Positions 51,510-61,080 of a DNA stretch of 63,117 nt are shown one piece after another (the stretch's first letter is position 1; the number at the start of each line of letters is the position of its first letter). The notes under the pieces were generated by a model. It was given only the letters and a program-made list of their open reading frames with translations. It was not told the origin of the DNA and did no database searches. The stretch is from an uncultured SAR116 cluster alpha proteobacterium (GTDB lineage: Bacteria; Pseudomonadota; Alphaproteobacteria; Puniceispirillales; Marisalimonadaceae): the NCBI GenBank assembly GCA_902619615.1, contig CACNFD010000012.1, positions 1 through 63,117 of the forward strand. Reading direction: 5' to 3'. The translations under genes and the position numbers were made by a program.

Positions 51510-54401
51510 ATGCCAACAGTAAATTCCAATACTGCAGCTCAGTTTGCACTAAATAAAATGACTGCTACTGAGCGAGAAATGACGACTGCAATGGAACGTC
51601 TGTCATCTGGTAAGCGTATAAATCATGCTGGAGATGATGCTGCTGGTGCAGCTATTGCTGATAGAATGACTGCTCAAATTAAAGGTCTAGAACAATCAGT
51701 AAGAAATGCAGCTGATGTAATCTCTATGGCACAAGTAACTGAGGGTGCACTGGATGAATCTTCAGCAATTATTCAAAGAATCCGTGAGTTAGCTATACAG
51801 TCAGCTTCGGACGTAATGAATGCAGAAGAACGTTCTTATCTTGATGCTGAGGTAGTTCAAATGTTGGCAGAACTAGACCGTGTAACAAGAGATACTACCT
51901 TTAATGAAATAGCAGTTTTAGATGGTTCATTTGCAGATAGGCGTTTTCAAATTGGTACACATGAGAGAGAATTTGCTCAGCTTTCAATTTCATCAATGAG
52001 ATTAGATAGCCTCGGCGCTTATAAAGCTAAATCAGATACAACCGACACAGATGGAAAAAACGATAATTTAGCTTTAAATGCTTACGCAGTTGACACAACA
52101 TCTGAAACTAATCTTATACAATCAGAATCTTTTACAATACACGGAATTTTGGGTAGTTCTTCAGTTACTACTGCTGCTGGATCTACAGTAAGGGACATAG
52201 CTACATCAGTTAATGCCGTTTTTGATGCAACTGGTGTAACTGCTATTGCATCAACGCAATTAAAATTAGAAGCAAAATCATTGGACGATACTTATAATGG
52301 ACAAACAAGCATATCATTTAGTATTCAAGGTAAAAACACAGTAGCAACTACTATTGCAGCTAATATAATATTAAATGATAATAAGGGGAGCTCTGTATTA
52401 TCAGAATTAAGAGATTCCATTAATAATTACACAACTGCAACTGGTGTTACAGCAACCTTATCTACTGATAAATCTTCAATTATTATGGTTCAAAATGAAG
52501 GTTATGATATTAAACTTGGTGACGTTAACTTTGATGGAGATACGGACGCAACAGGAGCAAGAAGAACTTTACTAGTAACAAGTCTTGATAATGACGAAGT
52601 TGCTGCAGGTAATGCTGTAAGTTTAGGTGATACTCATGTTACTGCAACAGACGATGATGGTTTGTTTTCAGGAACGATAACAACAACCAATACAGTAATT
52701 GGCGCAACTCCTACTGAAACATCTTTAACTGTTACAGGGTCAACCACTGTTAGAGGTGCAGAATCAACTTACAACAACTCTGGTGGAACATTAGGTACTA
52801 GCGCTGTAACTTCAATACCGCTTGCGTCTACCACAGGTTTTCCTACCGCAGGAGGAACAATTAAAATTGGTTCAGAATATTTCACATATACAGGTGTAAG
52901 TGGAAATAATCTAACAGGTGTAACCAGGGCTAAAGAAGCTAGTACTGCTGCAAATCATGCACATGGCGCTTCTGTATTTTTAGTTATTGGAAGTGGGGAC
53001 ACCATGTCTGGTTCAGGAACAATAACTGTAGAAGACACTTCAGCATTTGACTCTGTTGGTGCAATTAAAATTGGTGATGAGCTTTTTACATACACAGGTA
53101 AAACAGGAACAACTTTTACTGGGGTTTCCAGAGCGACAAGTGCTACAACAGCTGCAAAACATGATAGAAATACTGGCATTTCTCAAGCAACAGACCCAAC
53201 GGCTACAACCTTTAATGTCGCAAGTACAACTGGTTTTCCTGAAGCTGGTACATTATTAATTGGATCAGAATATGTGACTTATACTGGTGTAACTGCAACA
53301 TCTTTTACTGGTGTAACCAGAGGAGTAACACTTGACACACTTACCTCAACTGCTGCAAGTCATGCAAATGGTAAATCAATAAAAGATATGTCCTCAAGAT
53401 TTACATTAAATGGACCTGTTTCACTAGCTACTGATGATAATAAGGTTTGTAGTGAACAAGCTATTTCATCTGGTTTTACCGGTACTGAAAGTCTAGCTAT
53501 GGTGGATGCAACAGCTACCCTTAATTCATTTATTACAATTACATCGACAGCAGCATCAAGTGCAAATTTTGTAATAACTGGAACTGACGTCTATGGAAAT
53601 GCACAATCAGAAACAATAAATGGTCACACAGGGAGTACATATCCAAAAACATTAACCTCTACAAAAATTTATGGAACAGTTACTAGTGTAAAACCTTCAG
53701 CAACAGATAGTGATGCAAAAATTAGAGTTGGCGTTAAAAACACAATAGCTAATGAATCTATATTAGTAACAATTACAAGTTCTGCTAGTGATGAGTCAGC
53801 TAAAACATTTACAGTTGTAGGAACTGGAATGGATGGCACTTCCCTCACAGAAGTAATAACAGGACCTGAAGCTAATAAAACTGTAACTGGCAGACGTATC
53901 TTTAAAACAATTCATACAATTACACCATCTGATACAACTACTGGTGCGATAAAAATTGGGGTTAAAGGCGCTGACTCTGTCATAGTAACTGGTCAACTTG
54001 AGATGTCTTCTAGTAATAGTTTTACTGTTGTTGGTGAAGATGGAAAGGGATTATTTGAAACTTCACCAGGAGCTGCTTCATTAGATAAATTGTCAGGTGT
54101 AAATGTTAAAACAAGACAAGCATCTGTAGATGCACTTAGGGTATTAGATAGATCATTAGACAGAATACATAAAGAGAGAGCAAAACTTGGCGCTTTAATG
54201 AGTAGAATGGAAAAAGCAATAGATAATTTATCAAATGTTGCTTTAAACACAAATGCCTCAAGAGGTAGAATTGAAGACGCTGATTTTGCAAAAGAATCTG
54301 CAAGGTTAACTAAAGCCCAAATTCTTCAGCAATCAGCTATGGCAATGATTGCACAAGCAGGAAAAGCGCAACAAAATGTTTTACAATTATTGCAACAGTA
54401 A
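51510..54401 (+). CDS. Giant flagellin (963 residues) with phage-like internal repeats
   Basis: Filament protein. The N-terminal D0/D1 part is classic (MPTVNSNTAAQFALNKMTAT, ERLSSGKRINHAGDDAAGAA, IIQRIRELAIQSASD, FNEIAVLDGSFADRRFQIG), as is the C-terminal part (RAKLGALMSRMEKAIDNL, RIEDADFAKESARLTKAQIL, AQQNVLQLLQQ). In between, about 700 residues replace the usual small D2/D3 domain. They include three copies of a GSEYFTYTG-type module and two copies of an FTVVGTGMDG-type module, both resembling phage virion repeats. Start at ATG 51510 with TTGGAGA upstream. A sigma-54 promoter and a strong terminator flank it. Probably the main regulated flagellin. Confidence 0.93.
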   Translation: MPTVNSNTAAQFALNKMTATEREMTTAMERLSSGKRINHAGDDAAGAAIADRMTAQIKGLEQSVRNAADVISMAQVTEGALDESSAIIQRIRELAIQSASDVMNAEERSYLDAEVVQMLAELDRVTRDTTFNEIAVLDGSFADRRFQIGTHEREFAQLSISSMRLDSLGAYKAKSDTTDTDGKNDNLALNAYAVDTTSETNLIQSESFTIHGILGSSSVTTAAGSTVRDIATSVNAVFDATGVTAIASTQLKLEAKSLDDTYNGQTSISFSIQGKNTVATTIAANIILNDNKGSSVLSELRDSINNYTTATGVTATLSTDKSSIIMVQNEGYDIKLGDVNFDGDTDATGARRTLLVTSLDNDEVAAGNAVSLGDTHVTATDDDGLFSGTITTTNTVIGATPTETSLTVTGSTTVRGAESTYNNSGGTLGTSAVTSIPLASTTGFPTAGGTIKIGSEYFTYTGVSGNNLTGVTRAKEASTAANHAHGASVFLVIGSGDTMSGSGTITVEDTSAFDSVGAIKIGDELFTYTGKTGTTFTGVSRATSATTAAKHDRNTGISQATDPTATTFNVASTTGFPEAGTLLIGSEYVTYTGVTATSFTGVTRGVTLDTLTSTAASHANGKSIKDMSSRFTLNGPVSLATDDNKVCSEQAISSGFTGTESLAMVDATATLNSFITITSTAASSANFVITGTDVYGNAQSETINGHTGSTYPKTLTSTKIYGTVTSVKPSATDSDAKIRVGVKNTIANESILVTITSSASDESAKTFTVVGTGMDGTSLTEVITGPEANKTVTGRRIFKTIHTITPSDTTTGAIKIGVKGADSVIVTGQLEMSSSNSFTVVGEDGKGLFETSPGAASLDKLSGVNVKTRQASVDALRVLDRSLDRIHKERAKLGALMSRMEKAIDNLSNVALNTNASRGRIEDADFAKESARLTKAQILQQSAMAMIAQAGKAQQNVLQLLQQ
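52812..53385 (+). repeat. Three tandem-like ~55-residue modules in flagellin (IGSEYxTYTG family)
   Basis: Three related protein modules are encoded at about 52812-52980, 53019-53181 and 53203-53385. Each runs: TTGF or SAF, then IKIGSEYFTYTG (or IGDELFTYTG, IGSEYVTYTG), then a TxFTGVTR or LTGVTR motif, then a T-A-A-x-H sequence. They recall modules in tail and virion proteins of marine phages. DNA identity among copies is low, so this is an old protein-level repeat. Confidence 0.85.
53523..53969 (+). repeat. Two ~70-residue modules in flagellin (FTVxGTDxxGNAQxE family)
   Basis: Copies at about 53523-53742 and 53757-53969. Each has an ITITS-like strand, FVITGTDVYGNAQSE or FTVVGTGMDGTSLTE, a T-x-T-x-x-x-I-(Y/F)-x-T-(V/I) strand, and ends in KIRVGVK or KIGVKG. 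The same module occurs twice in FliD at 61505-61941. I recall the same pattern in phage structural proteins. Confidence 0.85.
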
Positions 54402-54434
54402 AAAAACTTAATTTATACTAACCCCTTGTTATCC

Positions 54435-54468
54435 AAAGAAAACCACCTTTTAGGTGGTGTTTCTTTTT
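54435..54468 (+). terminator. Intrinsic terminator after the 963-residue flagellin
   Basis: ACCACC (54442-54447) pairs with GGTGGT (54453-54458) around TTTTA, extended by AAAGAA/TTTCTTT, followed by a T-run. It lies 34 bases after the flagellin stop. The core stem resembles that of the 1026-residue flagellin terminator. Confidence 0.88.
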
Positions 54469-54661
54469 AATTTTTTAATTACGAAGCAAGCTAATTAAAT
54501 TTAAAAGGATTATAAGTACGAGTTATTATTAATTTAAGATTAATTGACCTAATTTATAACTTACAGAAAATAAATATTATGGTAAGAACATTGATTTAAT
54601 TGTATGAGTAAAAAAAACATATTATCAATTACAAAATTATTTTGAAAACTATGAGTTTAAT

Positions 54662-55552
54662 GTGAATAATTTAAATTACTTAGAGTCTGAAGCTATTCAT
54701 ATTATTCGTGAAATGGTTTCAGAGAGTGAAAACCCAGTTATACTTTACTCTATTGGTAAGGATAGCACTGTAATGTTACACTTAATTAAGAAAGCATTTT
54801 ATCCCTCTTTTCCTCCATTTCCATTATTGCATATTGATACTACATGGAAGTTTAAAGAAATGTATAAGTTCCGTGATAAGATAGCCAAAGATGTAAATAT
54901 GGATTTAATTGTGTATCAAAACCCCGAGGCAAAGAAAAAAGGTATTAACCCATTTGATCATGGTACTCTTCATACAGATTTATGGAAAACAGAGGGGCTT
55001 AAGCAGGCCTTAAATAAGTATAATTTTGATTCTGCTCTTATTGGTGCTCGCCGAGATGAGGAAAAATCACGGGCAAAAGAGCGTGTGTTTTCTTTCCGGT
55101 CACAACAGCATAATTGGGATTCAAAAAAACAACGTCCTGAACTTTGGTCACTTTACAACACAAGAAAATCCAAAGGTGAAAGTATTCGTGTTTTTCCTTT
55201 GTCAAATTGGACTGAGTTAGATATCTGGCAATATATTTACCAAGAGAATATAGAGATTGTATCACTTTACTTTGCTGCATTGAGGCCAACAATAAAACGG
55301 AATGGATTAATTCTTATGGTAGATGATAATCGTCTTCCATTAAAATCAGATGAAAAGCCTGAATTGCGTTCTATCCGTTTTCGTACTTTAGGTTGTTACC
55401 CTCTTACAGGGGCTATTTTATCTGAAGCTTCTACATTGAAAGAAGTAATTCAAGAAATGCTTTTAACCATAACTTCTGAACGTCAAGGACGCATTATTGA
55501 CAAGGACCATGGTGCCTCAATGGAAATGAAAAAAACACAAGGCTATTTTTAA
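54662..55552 (+). CDS. cysD: Sulfate adenylyltransferase subunit 2
   Basis: Catalytic subunit of ATP sulfurylase, making adenosine phosphosulfate from sulfate and ATP. The 296-residue protein shows the PP-loop [12 protein letters not shown] (residues 29-39), [58 protein letters not shown], and the C-terminal [12 protein letters not shown] and [10 protein letters not shown]. Start is a GTG overlapped by a short reading frame, with a poor ribosome binding site. CGT, CGG and CGC arginine codons are frequent here, whereas neighbours use AGA, suggesting transfer. cysNC follows by 11 bases. Confidence 0.95.
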   Translation: MNNLNYLESEAIHIIREMVSESENPVILYSIGKDSTVMLHLIKKAFYPSFPPFPLLHIDTTWKFKEMYKFRDKIAKDVNMDLIVYQNPEAKKKGINPFDHGTLHTDLWKTEGLKQALNKYNFDSALIGARRDEEKSRAKERVFSFRSQQHNWDSKKQRPELWSLYNTRKSKGESIRVFPLSNWTELDIWQYIYQENIEIVSLYFAALRPTIKRNGLILMVDDNRLPLKSDEKPELRSIRFRTLGCYPLTGAILSEASTLKEVIQEMLLTITSERQGRIIDKDHGASMEMKKTQGYF

Positions 55553-55563
55553 TTTGGTGAGTA

Positions 55564-57462
55564 ATGAAATTAAAATCCAATAAAAAGAATATAATCGCCA
55601 ATGATATTGATGGCTACCTTAAAACACATCAAAATAAATCTTTATTACGATTTATAACTTGTGGCTCTGTAGATGATGGAAAATCAACACTCATTGGACG
55701 TTTACTTTATGACAGCAAAATGATATTCGAAGATCAATTGGCACAACTTAAGATAGATAGTAAAAAGTCAGGAACACAAGGAAAAAAAATTGATTTTGCT
55801 CTTCTTGTAGATGGTCTTGAAGCAGAAAGACAACAGGGAATAACCATTGATGTTGCTTATCGTTTTTTTTCAACAGAAAAACGTAAATTTATTGTAGCAG
55901 ATACACCAGGACATGAACAATATACTCGAAACATGGTTACTGGAGCCTCAGACTCTCAACTTGCAGTAATTCTTATCGATGCCCAAAAAGGTGTTTTAAC
56001 TCAGACACGTCGTCATAGTTATTTATGCCATTTACTTGGTATTAAACACATTGTTTTAGCTGTTAATAAGATGGATTTAGTTAGTTATGATCAAACAATC
56101 TTTAATTCTATTATAAGCAATTATGAAACATTTGCTGACACAATTGGGATTAAAAACTTTGAAAGCATTCCAATTTCTGGGCTCAATGGAGATAATATAA
56201 CAACAAGGTCCACAAATACTAAATGGTATAAAGGTCCAACTTTGTTAAATCATCTTGAAGATTTAAATATTAAACCAGAAAAAAGTGAAAGTACTAGTTT
56301 CTTTATGCCTGTGCAATGGGTCAATCGACCCAATCAAGATTTCCGTGGCTTTAGTGGAAGGATAGCATCTGGGATTGTTAAACCAGGTCAAAAAGTACGT
56401 ATATTTCCTTCTAATAAAACAAGCGTTATAGATCGTATTGTTACGCTTGAGAGTGACCTAGATCATGCAATTTTAAATCAATCTGTTACTATAACATTAA
56501 AAGATGAAATTGATTGCTCTCGCGGTCAAATTATTGCATCTGAGGATTCACTTATACAATCTGCAGATCAGTTTGAAACCTTACTTATTTGGATGGATGA
56601 GAGTTCTCTGATACCCAACCGCTCATATTATTTTAAAATTGGGACTGAAACTGTCTTAGCTTTCATTTCAAAAATAAAGTTCAAAGTAAATATAAACACA
56701 ATGGAAAAAATTGCAGCACAAACGTTAGAGTTAAATGAAATTGGAGTTGCTAATTTGACAACTGATCGATCAATTCCATTCATGCCATTTAAGGAAAATA
56801 AAACACTAGGTAGCTTTATTTTAATTGATAAGATGACTAATGCCACTGTTGCAGGAGGCATGATTAACTTTTCTCTAAACCGTGCCAGCAATCTTCACTG
56901 GCAAAAAATGGATGTGACACGTGAACATAGAGCAAAACTAAAAGATCAAAAACCAGTTGTTGTTTGGATGACTGGGCTTTCTGGTTCAGGAAAATCAACT
57001 ATAGCAAATGCTCTTGAAAAAAAACTACTACAAATGAATTTCCATACATTTATATTGGATGGTGACAATATACGCCTAGGACTTAACAAAGACCTTGGTT
57101 TCTCAGATGCTGATCGGGTAGAAAATATTCGCCGTGTCGGTCATGTTGCTAAACTGATGACAGATGCAGGCCTTATAGTCATTGTGGCCTTTATATCACC
57201 TTTTCGGTCTGATCGTGATTTAGTAAAAAAGATGATAGACAAGAAAGAATTTGTTGAAGTATTTATAGATACTCCTCTTTCTGTTGCAGAAGATCGAGAT
57301 GTAAAGGGTCTCTATGCCAAGGCTCGGTCTGGCAAACTAAAAAATTTTACTGGCATTGACAGCCCTTATGAAACTCCAGAAAATCCAGACATACATATTA
57401 AAACAAAGAGTCAAAGCATTGATGAGTCTGTTAACGCAATTCTAAAAAAAATTATAAATTAA
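55564..57462 (+). CDS. cysNC: Bifunctional sulfate adenylyltransferase subunit 1 / APS kinase (CysN-CysC fusion)
   Basis: Partner of CysD. In the 632-residue protein the N-terminal GTPase has G1 GSVDDGKS (34-41), [24 protein letters not shown] (113-121) and NKMD, followed by EF-Tu-like barrels (to about 440). The CysC kinase half has P-loop GLSGSGKST (471-479), [21 protein letters not shown], and [14 protein letters not shown]. Product is PAPS, the sulfate donor for reduction or sulfation. No cysH, cysIJ or sulfotransferase is in the window. Arginine codon use matches cysD and differs from the flanks. Confidence 0.95.
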   Translation: MKLKSNKKNIIANDIDGYLKTHQNKSLLRFITCGSVDDGKSTLIGRLLYDSKMIFEDQLAQLKIDSKKSGTQGKKIDFALLVDGLEAERQQGITIDVAYRFFSTEKRKFIVADTPGHEQYTRNMVTGASDSQLAVILIDAQKGVLTQTRRHSYLCHLLGIKHIVLAVNKMDLVSYDQTIFNSIISNYETFADTIGIKNFESIPISGLNGDNITTRSTNTKWYKGPTLLNHLEDLNIKPEKSESTSFFMPVQWVNRPNQDFRGFSGRIASGIVKPGQKVRIFPSNKTSVIDRIVTLESDLDHAILNQSVTITLKDEIDCSRGQIIASEDSLIQSADQFETLLIWMDESSLIPNRSYYFKIGTETVLAFISKIKFKVNINTMEKIAAQTLELNEIGVANLTTDRSIPFMPFKENKTLGSFILIDKMTNATVAGGMINFSLNRASNLHWQKMDVTREHRAKLKDQKPVVVWMTGLSGSGKSTIANALEKKLLQMNFHTFILDGDNIRLGLNKDLGFSDADRVENIRRVGHVAKLMTDAGLIVIVAFISPFRSDRDLVKKMIDKKEFVEVFIDTPLSVAEDRDVKGLYAKARSGKLKNFTGIDSPYETPENPDIHIKTKSQSIDESVNAILKKIIN

Positions 57463-57684
57463 TTATTAATCATTTCTAAGTAGCCAAAATACTGCTAAGA
57501 CCTGCTTATAAAGTTGTAACTTTTGTTAACTAACTTTTATATTTTTGTAATAAATGGAATATTTAATAAAAAATTAGAACTTATGAAAACGTAGTAATTT
57601 TATAAATCAGTAAAAATTTCAAATAAACTAAATCTATAACAATTTAAAATTCTACCTTAATTTAAGAAGATTAGATAATTTAAT

Positions 57685-57710
57685 AAAAAAAAGGCCACCA
57701 TAAGGTGGCC
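57685..57710 (-). terminator. Intrinsic terminator after the 1026-residue flagellin
   Basis: Minus strand GGCCACC-loop-GGTGGCC (stem 57693-57699 with 57704-57710, loop of four) is followed by eight T residues. It lies 22 bases after the flagellin stop. On the plus strand it could also slow cysNC read-through, though its T-run is weak in that direction. Confidence 0.88.
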
Positions 57711-57731
57711 CCTTTCCTTAATCTCTCCAAA

Positions 57732-60700
57732 TTATCCTTGAAGAAGAGCTAATAAGTTTTGCTTTGAAGCATTAGCTTGAGCTAACATTGAAGTTGCAGC
57801 TTGAGATAAAATCTGACTTTTTGTCATTTTTGATGTCTCAGCGGCAAAATCAGCATCCTCAATTCTAGCTTTAGCAGCTTGAGTATTAACTTTAAGTGTT
57901 GAAAGATTATTGATTGAAGCATCAATTCTGTTTTCAACAGCACCAAATGATGATCTAAAAGAAGTTACTTTAGCTATTGCTGAGTCTATGCTTGCTAAAG
58001 CTGCTTGTGCTTCATCAATTGTGCTTACACTTAAATTAGCAGATTGTACTGCAGTAGTTGAGCTCTGAGCTTTTGCTCCAATTTCACTTATATTATCACC
58101 AGATAGTTTTATTATAGAACCATCTTGGTTGGATAAATGAATTTGACCTCTGGCTGTAATACCTGCGGTTAATGCGGATACAGATAATGTTTGAGCAGTG
58201 CTTGTAACATCTTCCATTGAAGTAACAATTGACTGAGCTTGAGTATCCTTAATTGTAATATCAGCTCCAGAAACACTTGTTAATACAAGGTTACCAGTTG
58301 TCTCTTCAACTGTAGCTCTAACATCTCCAATATTAGCGTTATTGATATTACTCACAACATTTGACAACTCATCAGTAGCAGCAATTGTAACAGAATTTCC
58401 GTTTACAGTAACTGTTGATGAAGATGATGAAGTTGTGTCAGTGGACGAAACTGAAGTACCCGCTGTATTAGCAGTAGTAGCTGCTGTTGTTGAGGCATCA
58501 TCTGCAGCCCATTTATACAATTTTAATTCAACTGTACTAGTTGTTAGAATACCCGCACCATTCGCATTTGCAACTAATTGCAGGTTACCATCAGCGTCAA
58601 CGCCAGCTGTAAAAGCAAAGTCAGATCTTGCATTAATTTTAGTTGCAAGACTTTGAATTACATTGTCAGTTGTCGTAGCAGAACCCGTACCAGCTGCTGT
58701 TTCTGCATAAACTACTCCAGTTCCTTCAGAACTTGAAAAAGTAATCTCAACTACACCACCGTTTGTACCTAGAACGTTAGCATGCTCTAAAGGATTGGTG
58801 CCATCAACGTTTCCAGTATCTAATAAAAGTGTAAAGACATCTTTTTGAGTTGCACTTCCTGTAACTACTTGTTTTTCAATATCACTTGCAGTTGTACTTA
58901 TTGTGACGGCTGAGGCAACTAGTTCTTTTATGTCATAAGTACCCTGGATCGCTTTACCAGCCTCTGCAGCAGTAAATATTATATCACCGTTGGTTGCTGC
59001 AGCACCATGAGTTATTGTTACATCTGATGCAAAGTCAGTTAAAGCTTCTACACCGTCCTTTAAGTTAGTAAACTCACCAGCGTTATCAGCAGTTGTCTGA
59101 ATAACGTATTTAGTTGTAGTTCCATCAGTAACTTCAAGTGCAGAATAAATTGCATTAGTAGCTGCATCTATTGTGCGAGTTTGAACTTGGGCGACATTAT
59201 TTTCTCTAACCGCAAAAGTTAATCCTGCATCAAAGTCAGGGGAATTATTTCCGCTTGCACCAGCAGTTATAATCAAATTATTTCCACTCGCACTTGCAGT
59301 ATATGAATTGGAACCATTATTAATTTTAGTAACCAAGTTTGTAACTGTAGTTGCAACGTCAGTAGTAAAATCTTGCTGATAAATACTATTTCCGTCTTTA
59401 AAAACAACTGTTTTACCTGTAACCTGATCAGCCAAATCAAATGTTTTTGTAGCAGCTGTTGGAACGTTATCAAAATCAAGTTGCAATTCAACTCTGTTAG
59501 ATGCAGTTGCTGTAACTCCATGTTCTGATGTTTTCTCGTTGATAGCTAAAGCTTTTGAAGCAGCAGAAGCTGTTGCTGAAACACCTATGGCCACATCATT
59601 GATTTTGACATCATGAGCAGTTGTGATTGCATTAGACGTAACAGTACCAGTTGAAATAGATTTATCATCATTGACCTCATTAAAACCAAGTGCTTGTAAA
59701 TTTGCAATAGTTCCTACATCTGTACTATATCCATTTTGAATATTTGCAGCTTCTATCTTAATAGGAGAACCATTGAGGTTTTCAAGTTTGATAAAACCTG
59801 TATGTGTTACATCTGTTGTAGAAGAAATAAGACCTACATCAACAGCACCCTGAAGGTTTCCTGTTCCAGCAGCAAAAATTATGTCATCACCGTTATCATT
59901 TGATAATGTAATTGTTCCATTAGTATTTAATACAGCTGTTACTTCAGAGACGTCTCTGTTGATTAATCTTACCAAATCAGCTTGGCTAGTAGCAATATCA
60001 ATAAGGTCACCATTAATTTCAAATTGTGCACTTTGTGTAAAAGTAGCTTTTTGTAATGATGTAAGTTCATTAAAAGCAGACGCAACCGCACCATGAACTG
60101 AAGTGTTGTTGTTAATTAATTTTGCTAACTCAGTGGCTGCATTACCAGCTGTAGTAAAGTTTGTAGCTAATGCAGTAGTACCTGCTAACATGTTTTCGCC
60201 ATTTATTTTAATTGCACCTGTAGCAAGCGAAGCACCAGCAGCACTATAGTCTGTTGTAGTTACCCTACCACTTGTAAACGTGTTAACAAAAGCACCGCCT
60301 TTAAGGCCAAGCGCAGTAGTATCAGATTTTTCAAGAGCAACATTTAATGCATCACTAGCATCAATACCAGTTTGAAAAGTTACACTTTCTCTTGATCCAT
60401 CTAAGAGCTTTACTCCGTTGAAGTTTGTTTTAGCAGCGATACTATCTAATTCGTTTATGAGTGCGTCGACTTCTTTTTGTATACTGGATCTGTCTGCAGT
60501 TGAAAGTGTACTATTTCCAGCTTGAACTGATAATTCACGAATTCGTTGCAACACATTTTCCATTTCACCAAGAGCGCCTTCAGCAGTCTGTGTCATAGAA
60601 ATAGCATCATAAGAATTTCTTATTGCCATATCTAAGCTTCTTACTTGAGACTCCATTTTGGAAGCAATTGCTGTTCCAGCAGCATCGTCAGCAGCTGAAT

Positions 60701-60812
60701 TAATTCTTAAACCAGAAGACAAACGTGCCATTGCATCGTCCATCTCTTTGTTTTGTTTTTGTATATTTGATTGAGCGACTAATGCACTCATATTGGTATT
60801 TATACTATTCAT
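57732..60812 (-). CDS. Giant flagellin (1026 residues)
   Basis: Filament protein. N-terminal core: MNSINTNMSALVAQSNIQKQ, ARLSSGLRINSAADDAAGTA, VLQRIRELSVQAGNSTLS, FNGVKLLDGS. C-terminal core: SFRSSFGAVENRIDASINNL, RIEDADFAAETSKMTKSQIL, ANASKQNLLALLQG. The long middle (about 180-900) has two parts shared with the 663-residue flagellin. They are separated by an insert of about 350 residues (roughly bases 58400-59470) not present there. Many antisense frames are open because of the base composition but are not genes. TTGGAG lies before the ATG. No sigma-54 site is seen in the 268-base upstream spacer. Confidence 0.93.
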   Translation of the reverse strand: MNSINTNMSALVAQSNIQKQNKEMDDAMARLSSGLRINSAADDAAGTAIASKMESQVRSLDMAIRNSYDAISMTQTAEGALGEMENVLQRIRELSVQAGNSTLSTADRSSIQKEVDALINELDSIAAKTNFNGVKLLDGSRESVTFQTGIDASDALNVALEKSDTTALGLKGGAFVNTFTSGRVTTTDYSAAGASLATGAIKINGENMLAGTTALATNFTTAGNAATELAKLINNNTSVHGAVASAFNELTSLQKATFTQSAQFEINGDLIDIATSQADLVRLINRDVSEVTAVLNTNGTITLSNDNGDDIIFAAGTGNLQGAVDVGLISSTTDVTHTGFIKLENLNGSPIKIEAANIQNGYSTDVGTIANLQALGFNEVNDDKSISTGTVTSNAITTAHDVKINDVAIGVSATASAASKALAINEKTSEHGVTATASNRVELQLDFDNVPTAATKTFDLADQVTGKTVVFKDGNSIYQQDFTTDVATTVTNLVTKINNGSNSYTASASGNNLIITAGASGNNSPDFDAGLTFAVRENNVAQVQTRTIDAATNAIYSALEVTDGTTTKYVIQTTADNAGEFTNLKDGVEALTDFASDVTITHGAAATNGDIIFTAAEAGKAIQGTYDIKELVASAVTISTTASDIEKQVVTGSATQKDVFTLLLDTGNVDGTNPLEHANVLGTNGGVVEITFSSSEGTGVVYAETAAGTGSATTTDNVIQSLATKINARSDFAFTAGVDADGNLQLVANANGAGILTTSTVELKLYKWAADDASTTAATTANTAGTSVSSTDTTSSSSSTVTVNGNSVTIAATDELSNVVSNINNANIGDVRATVEETTGNLVLTSVSGADITIKDTQAQSIVTSMEDVTSTAQTLSVSALTAGITARGQIHLSNQDGSIIKLSGDNISEIGAKAQSSTTAVQSANLSVSTIDEAQAALASIDSAIAKVTSFRSSFGAVENRIDASINNLSTLKVNTQAAKARIEDADFAAETSKMTKSQILSQAATSMLAQANASKQNLLALLQG

Positions 60813-61080
60813 TTTTAATCTCCAAGGTTAAAGATAATTTGAACATTTATAATTTTAATAAATGGAGGGATTTATAATAAATAAAAACGTTCATTAACAT
60901 AAACGACGGTATTAAAAATTGTTTAGAAAAAGATAAGAAATATTAAAAATAATTCTAATTAAGTTTAAAATTACAATAAAGATTAAATTTTCAATATTTT
61001 TAAATTGTTTTTAGATTCTATGTATAAAATTAAGTTAGGTAAGCTTAATATTTAGTTCATTTGTGCAAAAAAAAAGTTAT

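Noticed and set aside
52812-53969. Internal repeats considered as a CRISPR-like or satellite array
   Set aside because: They are in frame, protein-level modules with varied DNA and no regular spacers.
57463-57684. Spacer between cysNC and the flagellin terminator
   Set aside because: Checked for mobile-element remnants, direct repeats and short genes; none seen apart from the terminator itself.
60864-60890. GGAGGG on the plus strand upstream of the 1026-residue flagellin
   Set aside because: Looks like a ribosome binding site, but the following frames close almost at once and the flagellin lies on the other strand.
60813-61080. Search for a sigma-54 or sigma-28 promoter for the 1026-residue flagellin
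   Set aside because: No GG-N10-GC pair of good quality and no clear sigma-28 site; only AT-rich sequence with nothing I would support.
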